The position numbers were made by a program, and so were the translations under genes. Positions 1-10,689 of a stretch of DNA of 64,000 nt are shown one piece after another. Source of the stretch: Guyanagaster necrorhizus (taxonomy: Eukaryota; Basidiomycota; Agaricomycetes; Agaricales; Physalacriaceae); contig NW_025064897.1 in assembly GCF_019112545.1 (NCBI RefSeq), positions 491,336-555,335 of the forward strand, written 5' to 3'. The notes under the pieces are model-generated. The model did no database searches. It saw nothing but the letters and a program-made list of their open reading frames with translations, and had not been told where the DNA came from. Positions within the stretch are counted from its first letter, which is position 1; each line of letters opens with the position of its first letter.

Positions 1-630
1 GTCTTACAGCATTCTAATATAATAACTGAGTCCACTCTGCCACAGGTAAAACACTATTCTTCATGAACTATAGTTGACATTCAAATATCACCCAAACTCA
101 ACAATCTCATACCACAACCTCAGCATCTGCTGATTTCATGGCAACCATGACAAAGATCCACAATAAGACCTACACTGTCTTTGAAAAAATGGCAGCCACA
201 ATGAAAAAACAGTATGACAAACATCATCACCCAGCACACAGCTATATACTGGGAGACAAAGTCTGGTTGAACACAACCAACCTTCATCTATCCCAACTAA
301 AATATAAGCTAGATGACAAGCAAATAGGACTCTTCCTCATTATCTCAAAAATTAGTGCTGCCACTTACTGTCTCTGACTATCTGCTCATTGGAAAATCCA
401 TGATGTTTTCAATGAGACACTCTTGACCTCTTACATCACATCCACATTTTCCAACTAAGAACAACTATTGCCTTCATCACCCAAACTGATTGATGATAAA
501 GAACACTATAAAATCAATCAGATTCTCAATCACAAAATATGAAAAATCAGAGCAAAGAGAGGTGGTACAATAATGATGGTTGACTATCTGGTCAGCTGAA
601 AGAGTTATATCTAAGAAAGTGATGCATGTT
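1..630 (+). mobile_element. Ty3/gypsy fragment A: integrase C-terminus and start of chromodomain
   Basis: The plus strand encodes the C-terminal end of a chromodomain Ty3/gypsy polyprotein. Residues encoded at 138-377 read like the post-integrase region (a 'GDKVWLNTTNLHLS' block, then 'KLDDKQIG'). After a TGA at 375-377 the same frame continues with 'WKIHDVFNETLLTSY', a hallmark of mushroom gypsy elements. A chromodomain starts near 570 and is cut at 630, where a copia LTR begins; it resumes at 6220. In-frame stops and near-absence of CpG show it is dead. The 5' part of the element lies outside the window. This is a family assignment by motif, with no database search. Confidence 0.8.
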
Positions 631-863
631 TGTAGCACCTAATAGAGTACACTGTTAGCTATAATATAGACCACAGGATACCAATCAGTAATATAAACAA
701 AGTAATATAAGTAGATACTCACTCTCACATAGCATAGCAATAAGCAGAAACACAGTGAGGGTGTTTGACAGACCATATTCAATATATATAGTCCATTTCA
801 ATATAAAGAGGTATCAAGCTCCACTGGCAAGATATGACAGAGCTCCTGCTTGCTAATCTAACA
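631..863 (-). repeat. Copia 3' LTR
   Basis: A 233-bp block starts TGTAGCACC and ends CTAACA on the plus strand (TG...CA ends). It matches 5990-6219 throughout with scattered substitutions and is followed at 864-872 by the complement of a polypurine tract, which fixes it as the 3' LTR of a minus-strand element. No convincing 5-bp target duplication was found when its left flank was compared with the right flank at 6220. Confidence 0.85.
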
Positions 864-1041
864 CTCCCCCTCAAGTAGAGTGAAGTCTAAGCTTGGTAGC
901 AAAGTGCTTCACCTTGGCTGAAGGTAAAGGCTTGGTGAGAGTATTGGCAACTATATCCTCAGTGAAATAATAAACAAGACAAAGGGAGCCTTTACTGATG
1001 ATTCAGCAAATGAAGTGAAAGCAAATGTTGATGTGCTTAGT

Positions 1042-2361
1042 TCAGGCATAATACTGATGATCTTTTGAGAGTGCAATGGCAGACTGATTGTCTGAGAATA
1101 AAGTCATAGTATCAGTAATCAGTGAGAAAACTTGGGAGAGCAGACTGCAAAGCCAGAGCACCTTCTTTGATGCATGTGTTGCAGCCACATATTCAGACTC
1201 AGTGGTTGAAAGCAAGATGATGTCCTGCTTTTTAGATGACCACAAAACAGCTCCATCATTTAGCATGAAAGTGTACCTAATAATAGCATGCCTATCTTCT
1301 GTCATACTCCTATCAGCATCCACATATTCATGCAAAACTTTTCTGTTTCTCCCAAACATCAGCCAGTAATCTCTCATGCCCTTCAGGTAGCAAAAGATAT
1401 ATTTTACAGCCTTCCAATAGGCCTCTGCAGCAGCCATTGAATATTTTGAGACTGTTGTCATAGCAAATGTGATGTCAGAGCATGTCCTAAGCATAACCCA
1501 AATCAAAGAGCCAACAGACTCCCTGTAAGAGACATCTCTCATAGCTGCAATTTCTCAGATAGAGGCTGATGCAGAAAAGAAAGATAAGCAGAGATTAATA
1601 TCCATTGGTATAGAAACTGGTTTGAGGTCTTCAAAGCCATAGCGATGAACAATGGCATCAATGTATGAGCATTGGAAAAGAGAAACAGAGTGTGACTCAT
1701 GGTCATGCATGATCTCAATGCTGAGAATCCAGTGCAGCTCTCCCAAATCTGTGACTTTCACATATTTTGTCATATCTTCCTTTATCTCTCACACTAGATG
1801 CAATAATAATGCTGCAATGGTGCAGTCATCAACATGAACAGCAATGACAGTCAAGTTTCAGTCCTCCTGCTTGTAAAACATGGCTTGATTAACATCACAC
1901 TGCTTGAATCCCAGCTGCACCACTAAAATCTCAATGAGACATTGATACCAGTGATGACCACTCTGCTTCAAACTATACAGAGTCTTTATGAGATGACAGA
2001 CTTGACCAGGATGAGAGCCAGACTCAGGACAGCTAGAAAATTGACATATATAGATGATTTCTTTATTGGTGAGCTTTCCATTTAAGTATGCACCTTTAAT
2101 ATCAACTTGATGAAGCTTTAGATTGAGTGCTGCAGCTATAGCAAGGATTGAACAGATTAATGCAAGCCTTATAACAGGGGTATAAATGTCAAAGTAGTTG
2201 ACACCAGATACTTGTGAGAACCCTTGTGCTATCAAGTGAGCTTTGAACTTGACTATGTCTCCCTCAGCATCCTTCTTGATTTGAAAGACCCACTTCAAGC
2301 CTATGACATTTGCTTTAACTGGTTTTTCAACAATTTTCCAAGTCTCTGCAGTCTTTAACAT
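1042..2361 (-). pseudogene. Copia pol, reverse transcriptase and RNase H remnant
   Basis: Two blocks of copia pol survive. 1858-2361 encodes the reverse transcriptase fingers/palm, including 'LKWVFQIKKDAEGDIVKFKA', 'HQVDIKGAYLNGKL' and 'IKTLYSLKQSGHHWY'. 1555-1773 continues with 'VTDLGELHWILSIEI'. 1042-1542 encodes the region leading to RNase H ('SYRESVGSLIWVMLRTCSDI', 'TESEYVAATHASKKVLWL'). The blocks are separated by stops and small shifts. In the conserved C-terminal block just downstream (about 1040-965) the expected Arg-Trp positions are replaced by TGA-type stops. This was once one polyprotein with the gag at 3877-5275. Confidence 0.85.
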
Positions 2362-3876
2362 TGCAAGCTCTTCCTGTATTGCACCTTTCTATAAAGGCCA
2401 ATCAGGCTGATGCTTCACTTCAGCCAGACTGTGTAGTTCTAAGGCTTCTGCATCAGCTGTTGAAATGGCCATGGCATACTCCTCAAGGAAGTCAGCATCC
2501 TCGAGTATCATCAACCAATCTGCCTCTGCCTCTCTCTCAAACTCAGGAGGTTCATTGTTTTTATTGACAACTGGTAACTGAACACCAACAGATATCACAG
2601 GATCACTTGGGTGTGCTGATACACTCCTTTTGCCAGAGATGAGATCTAGCACCTGCTGGCTAGGCTTTCAAGTGCATTCAGAATAGGTTTCTTCAACTAT
2701 GGGTTGGACTGTAGGCTAGGCTTCAGGAGTAGGTGACATCTGTGATGGCTTTGCAGTAGGTGGATTGGACTGAGTTTTTGATGTTGATGGAATCTTATGT
2801 AGCTCAATGTCTTTCTCTTCTTCAAGATCATCAGTGGCAATATGAGTTGTATCAAAATAGACATTTTGCTTGATAGACACCATCTTGCTCTCAGTCCAGT
2901 AGACATATAATCTATTGCTTGTTTCATTGAATCCAATCCACTGACCTTTATGTATGCAGCCACTCAGCTTCATAGCCTTAGTCTCAAAGCATACCTAGCA
3001 TTTCTCTCCTCATTTCTGCAACTCTTTTAGATCTGGCTTCTTCTCTGTAATAGTCTCATAAGGAGTTATCCCATCCAGAGCCTTTGTTGATGTTCTATTG
3101 AGAACTCAGACAGTATGGCAAACAGCCTCAGCTCATAAAAAGTGAGGTAAGCTGCTCGAATACAGCATAGCTCTGACTTTTTCAATAACTGTGTGATTAT
3201 ATCTTTCAGCCACCCTATTGTGCTGTGGCATATCATGTATAGTCATCTTCCTTGCTGTGCCAGCAGTTTTCAGATGCAAGACAAACACTTTGTTGAAGTA
3301 TTCACCTCTACAGTCTGAATAGAGGATTTTTACAGAGTGGTCATGCTGGGTGTGGATGTGAGCTTTATAGGCCTTGTACATCATAAAAGCTTCACTCTTC
3401 TAGCATAAGAATTCAAGGTAAGTCCAACAAGTGCTGTCATCAATGAAGAAGATGAAGTAACAGCATTTATGCAGAAATTCCACAGATGCAGATCCTCATA
3501 AATCAGAGTGAATTTTGCCTCTAATATCAGTTGCACATTCTCTCCCTTAAGCCTTAGACACTGGCTTTCATTTAGCTTTAGCATAGATACATGACTCACA
3601 GAACTGTGGTTCTTCAGATGACTTGTCAAGCTTTACTCCAGTTACAAAGCTTTTTTTGACCAGATGACAAGCAACTTCAGATGAAATGTGACTTATGCAG
3701 CAGTGCAATTGGTCTAGAGTAAGCACCTCCTCAGCTGTCCCAGCTAAATCTCCCTTATGATAAATCTGATATAGGCCACCATCATCTTTTGAGACAACTC
3801 CAACTACCTTTCTATCTGGTGCACAGATGATGCATTTTCTGCCACTAAAAGTCAACTCAAAACCAAAATCATCAAG

Positions 3877-5275
3877 TCAGCCAACTGAAATGAGTGTATA
3901 GCCAACTTCAGGAGAGTATATGATCTTAGTGAGTTGCAGATTGCTTGCATTTGTGCTATTTGGCATATCAACACTCATTGCATCTTTTCTAGCTGTAGAA
4001 AATTTTTGAGTGTTTGCAGCATAAAATGCCTTGGGTGAGACAGACTGAAACAAGTTGAAATCATCATAGTAAGAGGAAATATAGTGTATACAGCTAGAGT
4101 CATAGAGTTCAGTATGAATTTGAATATCAGCTGAGTTTACAATGTTGGTAATGGCTGTGACTGACTCTTCAGAAGCAGATACATCCTCCAAAGTCAGCAT
4201 GCCAGATGTAACATCTAATTGCCTGTCAACAAAGGAGTTTATATCACTCCAGTCAACATCTGAGAACAATACACTGCTCAGCTTATCCCATGACTCATCA
4301 CCAACCTCCAAAAAAAGATCAGTACTATTATCTTCATTCTCTGAGTCCTCTGACAAGCTCTCAACTTCAGACTCATCTGACTCAGAAACTGTAGCCAGCA
4401 ATGGCATGTCACTAGCATCATCAACCCTGAATGCACTGCTGGCTTTTCAGTCTGAATCTGATGATTCTTCAGCCACATTGGCTATTTCACCCTTCAATCC
4501 AGAGGTCTTGCTGTCATTGTCTGACGACTTCTTTTTAGGGTATTTGTTTTTGAAGTGTCCTTCCTTTCCACATCTTCAGCACAATTTCTTGCCAGGTTTC
4601 TTGCCCTTTTTATTGTCACCTAAGCTTGATAAAACAGACATGGCTTCATCTTGTTCTGAGTCCTTTCTCTTTCCAGACTGCCAACTATACTTGGCTCACT
4701 CACACTCTAGTTAGTTATATTCCTCAGAAATAGCATGGATCAGGTTTTTGGAATTGACTTCCTTATTGAAACTAAAAAGCTTTGCCACTGTAAGGAGAGT
4801 TGATGCATGCTTGGCAAGATAGAGAGAGATAGAGGTGAGAATCATTAAGTGGTAATTCTTCTCCTTAATGATGACACTGATGGAAGCTAATGACTCTCAT
4901 TTCATTGACAGACTGTCAAAAAACTCATGAACATTGCTTTTGGCTGGGCAATGCAACTCCATAAACTGCTGCTGAAGGTCAGTTTGTGCATAGCCACTCT
5001 TATCAGTAAACTCTTTTTCAATCTTTGATCAGGCTACAGCAACTATGAGAAGATACTGAATCTTCATAGCAACTGAGTCAGGAATCTTCAAGAGCAGGAG
5101 GTTCTTGGCTACAGCCTCATCTTTCTCCCATTCATCTAGCTCAGCCATAAGAGCTGTTATGAGTGCAGTGAGAGAGGGTTTAGGCTTTGATCCATTAAAG
5201 TGATCCCATTTCTCTTTAGCTTGAATACTAGTGAAAAAGCAGAGGTAGAAGATGGACTAGTTGTCACCAGACATA
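3877..5275 (-). pseudogene. Copia gag remnant with CCHC zinc knuckle
   Basis: Reading from an ATG near 5275, the frame encodes a copia gag: 'KEKWDHFNGSKPKPSLTALI', then 'KSNVHEFFDSLS', then a Lys-rich stretch and a CCHC knuckle (RCGKEGHFKNK) near 4550-4600. An acidic Ser/Glu-rich linker and the start of the protease-like region follow (3877-4407). TGA codons interrupt it at several places where Trp is expected, for example just before the knuckle. The plus-strand open frame at 4142-4714 is only the complement of this acidic repeat. Confidence 0.8.
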
Positions 5276-5398
5276 TTCAGTGTGGGAACATTTGATGGTA
5301 GGCCTGTAGTCAAGGCAGCAATAGCAGAAATCATTTGAGTATAAAGGATAGGATAGAGTAATTCTTGAGGCTGTATAATCTCTAAGAAAGTAACACAC

Positions 5399-5896
5399 TG
5401 TTAGGAACGTGCCAATCGAGTAGGCTTGAGTGCACGTGCGGAGTCCGGCGGAGTGCGTGGGCATCGACGAAGCTATTGGCAACGTCACCCTTGAGTCGAA
5501 GCCCAAGGATCTGGATGGGCGGAACGGAGTTCCGTCAGGGAAGAGAACAGGAATATCCTTCAGAGCGGAATCCGATGGACGAGATAAGGAGGAGTTGAGG
5601 CGAGTGCGAAGTGTAGATGGCTTATCCAAGTTGATATTCGAACTGAGTAGCTACGATGATGTACATGGCTTTATATACTAATGGTAGCTAATTCCGAGTC
5701 AGGTTCCATTGGGTTCCGGTGTCGGTATTCGTTACCGAGTTTGGGGTCTAGATATTACAATGTGAAATACGGATGTGAAATGATACTGGTGAAATGAAAT
5801 TAGTAGATAATGGGAAGCGGTCGGAGTCCGGTGGATAGTGTGATTGGATTCGTGGTTGGTTGAGGTGACACGGAGGCCGGCGGCATGCGCGTAACA
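5399..5896 (-). repeat. Young solo LTR of a Ty3/gypsy family, with 5-bp target duplication
   Basis: The 498-bp unit begins TGTTAGGAACG and ends GCGCGTAACA, so it has TGTTA/TAACA inverted ends. It is flanked on both sides by CACAC (5394-5398 and 5897-5901), a clean 5-bp target duplication. It is CpG-rich while the copia element around it has almost no CpG. An exact-length but CpG-depleted relative is the 3' LTR at 11329-11826 in the opposite orientation. That copy is preceded by a polypurine tract, so the transcribed orientation here is minus. No internal coding sequence remains, so this is a solo LTR, presumably left by LTR-LTR recombination. Confidence 0.93.
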
Positions 5897-5901
5897 CACA
5901 C

Positions 5902-6219
5902 ATTTATAGCACCTAATAGAGTATACTGTTAGCTATAATATAGACTTCACACAGTGTAGTGATAAGCAGAAATACAGTGTTATATTCACTGTATCTAATA
6001 GAGTACACTGTTAGCTATAATGTAGACTACAGGATACCAATCAGTAATATAAACAAAGTAATATAAGTAGATACTCACCCTCACACAGTGTAGCAATAAA
6101 CAGAAATGTGATGAGAGTGTTTAACAGACTGTATTCAATATATATAGTCTATTCTGACATAAAAGGGTATCAAGCTCTGCTGGCAGGATATAACAGAGCT
6201 CCTGCTTGCTAATCCAACA
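5902..6219 (-). repeat. Copia 5' LTR with an extra, internally deleted LTR copy
   Basis: A full LTR lies at 5990-6219 (TGTATCTAATAGAG... ending AATCCAACA). Directly to its left, 5908-5989 repeats the LTR start (TAGCACCTAATAGAGTA), skips about 50 bp, and carries a later LTR segment (AGCAGAAATACAGTG). So one and a fraction LTRs lie in tandem. This could be a tandem duplication inside the LTR or a truncated second insertion. The solo gypsy LTR abuts the left edge. Confidence 0.7.
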
Positions 6220-6345
6220 TTATGGCCCTGAATCTAACCAATAGATAAATAAAAAATAGATGGAGGCAGATGATACAATACAAGAATATGAACTATCTCT
6301 AAATTAAGCCATCAGGACAATAGTCTTAAAGAGAGAGTAATATTA
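6220..6345 (+). mobile_element. Gypsy fragment A resumes: rest of chromodomain and 3' end
   Basis: Immediately after the copia LTR, the plus strand continues the chromodomain interrupted at 630: 'GPESNQ' (expected WEPESN), then 'IQEYEL'. A purine-rich run (AAAGAGAGAG, about 6333-6342) leads into TAATATTATGATTTTTC, which may be the polypurine tract and start of this element's 3' LTR. The two halves fit one protein motif, so the copia element inserted here. Confidence 0.6.
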
Positions 6346-6934
6346 TGATTTTTCTATTTTTTTCATATGACTTTCCACTCTTAACCCCTATTTATGCTTA
6401 GTCAGAGTATCTAGACTGGCACTTAAGACTATGGGACTGGATTAGGTCATCACAACAAGCCCAGTCAGTCTTTGTCTTTCAATGCAACAGCATTGTCTAA
6501 TGATGCACAATGACCCTTTTGTATACAGTAACAACACCCAAAGACAATAGACACAAAGGACTTGACAACATACAATAGGCAATAGTATATTTATTTGCAA
6601 TCTGTACAGTATATAAAATAGCTTGCTCTCACTGATAATCTCTAGCTTCAAGCTAAAGTTTATTCATACTATCATTTTCTTGAGCCAATTTCTTAAAGCC
6701 TTGATGCACCCAATGAATATCCACAATAGTGAACTCTGTTGATCTACTCAAAGTGCAAAGTGTCAGCAGTTTATCATGTGTTTATAGTCATATGCTACTT
6801 AGGTCAAACAGTCTCATCATCATTATACTTTTATACCAAAACCAGACTCAGACTCAGAATCTAGAATTAGACCCCAGCAGAAGTAATGCTAGATATTTAT
6901 AAGTGTTTAGTAGAGGCCTAATAAAATCACAACT
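6346..6934. other. CpG-poor repeat-derived stretch without recognisable gene
   Basis: This AT-rich, CpG-free sequence has no reading frame I can assign. It should contain the 3' LTR of gypsy fragment A and possibly the 5' end of the following gypsy element. I searched by eye for the expected 5' LTR ends of the second element (TGTTA...GCATGCC) and did not find them, so its 5' LTR is missing or unrecognisable. Confidence 0.4.
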
Positions 6935-7430
6935 ATTTCTATTTATTTCTCTTCTGGAGACACCTTTCTTATCAACTTCTATATTACTCATCTAGATTTA
7001 TCTTGTAATCTTGTTTTAAAATACAACTGGCTCTTCTGCTATAATCCACTGATTGATTAAGCTGAGAACAGTATCACTTTTTGCTCAAGCTACCAGGATC
7101 TCACTTCAACTAATTTTATGGCCTCCACCATATATCTGGGACTTTCATGCTCACAGGACAACAGTCCACCCTTTCTCAAAGCCTTTCAGCTCAATTCTGG
7201 GACTTCTGTGCCTATCAGATTCTATTAGTCTAACCTCTGAGACTTCACCCTATTTCAAATCTTCTCTAAGTAGCTGGCAGGCTCTGTTCTCATATGAATC
7301 TATCTATTTCTATCCTCTCTCAGAGTCTTTTACTATGAAAGCACACCCAAAGATCTCCATCATATCTGCTGCTGCATTTGTCTGAGTCAGTGCAGAAGAA
7401 GGCACTCAGCAGTTCACACTGCAGCCTTCT

Positions 7431-8240
7431 TTGCCTAATATTAGAGCCAAAGCCACATCTGCAGAACTAGTGGATCTTTCATCAGTACCAGTAGAGTACT
7501 ATAATTTTGCAGATATCTTCAATGATGCTCTCTCCAAAAACCTACCCAAACACAGATCATATAATCTCAAAATCAACCTTGAGGAAGGAATATCTCTACT
7601 GCTTAGGCCCATTTATTTCCTCTCAGAATCTGAACTCAAGGCCCTATGAGAGTTTATTGATGATAATTTGTATAATGGGTTTATCACTCCATCCTGCCCT
7701 CTATATAAGGCTCCAGTTCTCTTTGTCAAAAAGAAAACTGGTGAACTCTGACTTTGTGTTGACTACCACAGCCTAAACAAAATCTCCAAGAAGAATCACT
7801 ACTCTCTTCCTCTCATTTCTAATCTCCTCAACTCTGCTCACTCTACATGCATCTACACCAAGCTCAATCTTCAACATACCTACCATCTCATTTGTATAGC
7901 TAAGGGTGATGAATGAAAAACAGCCTTCTAGACCTATTATACTTTCTTCAAATATTGTATCATGCCTTTTGGCCTCACAAATGCTCTGGCAGCATTTCAA
8001 TGTTTTGTGAACAATATATTCTCTGACAGGTTCAATATATCAGTAGTAATCTACCTTGATGACATCCTCACATATTCCAACAATTCAGAAGATTATCAGA
8101 AACATGTTCATAAAGTTCTATACAGACTTAGAGCTAATAAACTCTACTCCATAGAATACTTAAGCTATATTCTATCATCTGAAGGGCTTCACACAGCTGA
8201 AGAAAAAGTCAAAGCCATTATTGACTGGCTGATGCTATAA
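7431..8240 (+). pseudogene. Gypsy B reverse transcriptase remnant
   Basis: The frame starting at 7431 reads 'MPNIRAKATSAELVDLSSVP...', the normal lead-in to mushroom gypsy reverse transcriptases, then 'YNLKINLEEGISLL', a TGA, 'FIDDNLYNGFITPS', 'APVLFVKKKTGEL', TGA, 'LCVDYHSLNKI'. After two more stops it reaches 'MPFGLTNALAAFQCF' and 'VVIYLDDILTYSN', with the catalytic Asp pair intact (about 8056-8064). At least four conserved Arg or Trp positions are stops. The rest of the RT and the RNase H follow to about 8720. Confidence 0.88.
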
Positions 8241-9289
8241 AAAGTCAAGGACATCTAATCTTTTCTTAGCTTTGCCAATTTCTACCATTGCTTTATACAT
8301 GAATATTACAATATTGTTATTTCTCTTATATAACTCATCTGCAAAGGAATTCTATAAAAATTTGACAACAAATGCATGGCTGCTTTCAATGAATTGAAAC
8401 AGGTCTTTACATATGCACTCATCCTTATCCACTGGATCTCTGATCAGCAGATTGTCATGGAAACTGACATCTCTAATTATGCAATTGCAGCCATCCTTTC
8501 CATCTATCTTGAAGATGGTGAAATTCATCTCATCACCTTTCACTCTCAGAGTCTCTAAAATGCTGAACTCAACTATGACACCTATGACAAAAGGCTTCTA
8601 GTCATTTTTGAAGCTTTTAAGCATTGGCACCACTATCTTGAAGGCTCTGCAGATCCCATCAATATTGTAACAGACCACAAGAATGTTGAATACTTCACCA
8701 CTACAAAAATTCTAATCCACTGACAAATCTATTAGTCTAAATATCTATCCCAGTTCAGCCTAGTAATCTAGTTCCACTTGAGAAAACTTGATGGGAAACC
8801 AGATGCACTCATTAGATGATGGAATGTCTACCCTAAAGAGAGAGATAGCCAATATGCCCAAGTCAATCTCTATAATTTCTGATCTGTCTTTACCCAAGAA
8901 CAACTCTCTGCATCACTCTATGCAATCTATCTTGAAGGCTCTACCCTCTGAGCTAGCACCATTATAGATATTGACAAGCTCCACATTGATATCAAAAGAG
9001 CACAATCCTCTGACTCTACATCCTCTGACAGTCTCTGCCAGGCCAAAGCCACTTCCAAATCCTCTCTCTCTCAATGATCTATTGATGAATCTGACACCCT
9101 TTGCTTTGAAGGCCACATCTATGTCTCAGACTCTGATGATCTCTGTCTCTGTATACTATAAAACAATCACAACCATATTCTGGCAGGCTACTTTAGTTAA
9201 AACCAGACATTAGAGCTAGTCTGATGGGATTACATCTAGCCAAAGATGCATGAATATGTTCAACACTACATTAAGTTCTGCACAGTCTG

Positions 9290-10450
9290 AGCACAACAAG
9301 ACATCTAGACACTACCCCTATGAGTTGCTTAAACCTCTACCAGTCTTTGAATGGCCATGAGATTTTATTTCCATAGATTTTATTAAACAACTATTAGACT
9401 CTAATAGATTCACTGCCATCCTAGTAGTCATTGACTATGCTAGCAAACAAGCTATCTTCATTTCCACTCATGATATCATCAACTCTATGGAGCTTGCCTA
9501 ACTTTTTGTTATCCATGTCTTCTCCAAACATAAGGTATCCAGTCATATCACCTCTAACCATGGCTCTAAATTTGTTTTCCAGTTCACTCATGCTCTAGCT
9601 ATAGCTCTTGACATAGAACTCCACTTTACTTTTGGTTACCATCTAGAGGCTGATAGACAAACCAAATGGGCAAACCAAACTCTGGAGCAATACATCTGCA
9701 TCTACTGCTCCTACCAACAGGACAACTGAGACACTCTCTTACCCATTGCTGAGTTTGCCTATAACAATGCTCCTAATGTATTTACTGAAATTTCTCTATT
9801 CTTTGCTAACAAGAGTTACCACTCTGACATCACTGTTTACTCTGAATAGGATATCACCTCCACTCAGATCTGAGACTTTGCAGTCAATCTTGACAAGCTC
9901 CATCAAGTACTAAAAGATGAAATTTCTGAAGCTCAGTCTCACTATAAGACTCAAGCAGACAAGTATCAGATTCTGGCACCCCTGTTCAAAGTGGGTGACA
10001 AGATTTACTTTAGTTTCAAACACATCAAAACTATCTGTCCAATCAGAAAAGTCTCTGAAAAATACCTTAGTCCTTTCAAAATCCTAGCTCAATCTGGCTT
10101 CTACTTGTTCACTCTTAAACTTCTACCAGACCTCTGCTCTATTCACTCAGTCTTTCACATATCACAGCTGGAACCCATGGAGGAAAATACTATCTCTAAC
10201 CAAGTCCAACCTCTGCTGCCTCCAGTCAAAGTGAATAGAGAAGAACAGTATGAAATAGCTCAAATTCTCAACTTTAAGCTGGATCACTGATTCTACTATC
10301 TGCTACTATACAAGATCCAGTGGTTAGGCTATGAAGGTACTGATAAAGAATTTATCTGACTGCTAGCCTCTAAGTTCTCTGCCAATAAATTCATTGAGAA
10401 CTTCTATTACTGATATCCAGACAAACAAGGACTCTTGTCTAAGATCACCT
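9290..10450 (+). pseudogene. Gypsy B integrase and chromodomain remnant
   Basis: The frame gives 'YELLKPLPVFEWP', stop, 'DFISIDFIKQLLDSNRFTAI' (first catalytic Asp region), 'HVFSKHKVSSHITSNHGSKF' (second; the usual 'DRGSEF' is 'NHGSKF'), 'HFTFGYHLEADRQTKWANQ' and 'DTLLPIAEFAYNNAPN'. The longest clean stretch (9991-10290) encodes the integrase C-terminal domain 'VGDKIYF...SVFHISQLEPM' and leads into a chromodomain ('IQWLGYEGTDKEFI'). The second catalytic Asp looks mutated, in addition to several stops. Confidence 0.82.
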
Positions 10451-10689
10451 CTTGAACACTCTCTTTTTAAGTTCCAAGTCCACTTGACAGTCTCTCAGCT
10501 CCACTGGTTTCCACTGCCTCCAATCCTTTACCACAAGCTTCACTCCTAACCTTCCATTCAAACTTGAAAATAAGAAAATAATTACATTTTGTTTTTTTTG
10601 TGGACTCTGCTGAACCCCAGCCACTTGCTACACCAGCTTATATAAAATACAAGAAATAAAACAAATCATTTAGAAAGAAGGACTGATGC

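Larger units (their letters stand above)
631..6219 (-). mobile_element. Degenerate Ty1/copia LTR retrotransposon
   Basis: The minus strand reads through gag, protease/integrase, reverse transcriptase and RNase H, in that order from about 5275 to about 870, between LTRs at 631-863 (3') and about 5990-6219 (5'). The gag carries a CCHC zinc knuckle (about 4550-4600; Cys-x2-Cys-x4-His). Integrase residues lie about 3720-3000. Reverse transcriptase (about 2360-1560) has a 'HVDD' version of the YVDD catalytic motif near 1820-1830. RNase H (1542-870) ends in the usual 'DNQSAIALSKDHQYYA' and 'TKHI' blocks. A polypurine tract (GAGGGGGAG on the minus strand) sits immediately before the 3' LTR. Many in-frame stops, mostly TGA at expected Trp or Arg positions, make it non-functional. 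It lies inside gypsy fragment A and is interrupted by a solo LTR at 5399-5896. Confidence 0.88.

Noticed and set aside
4142..4714. 190-codon plus-strand ORF
   Set aside because: It is the complement of the acidic, Ser/Glu-rich copia gag linker and zinc-knuckle region on the minus strand.
5264..5629. Minus-strand ORF spanning copia leader and solo LTR
   Set aside because: It runs through the solo LTR boundary at 5399, so it is a chance frame, not a gag start.
626..6224. Target-site duplication around the copia element
   Set aside because: Left flank (ATGTT) and right flank (TTATG) do not match; the 5' LTR is rearranged, so no duplication can be claimed.
6346..6934. 5' LTR of gypsy B
   Set aside because: Searched for TGTTA...GCATGCC and for internal LTR landmarks but found none; left unannotated.
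866..10450. Alternative genetic code with TGA read as Trp, suggested by TGA at Trp sites in the transposons
   Set aside because: Host genes use TGG for Trp and TGA as a normal stop (for example DcpS, EBP2, SDR and DCR2). The pattern is mutational decay.
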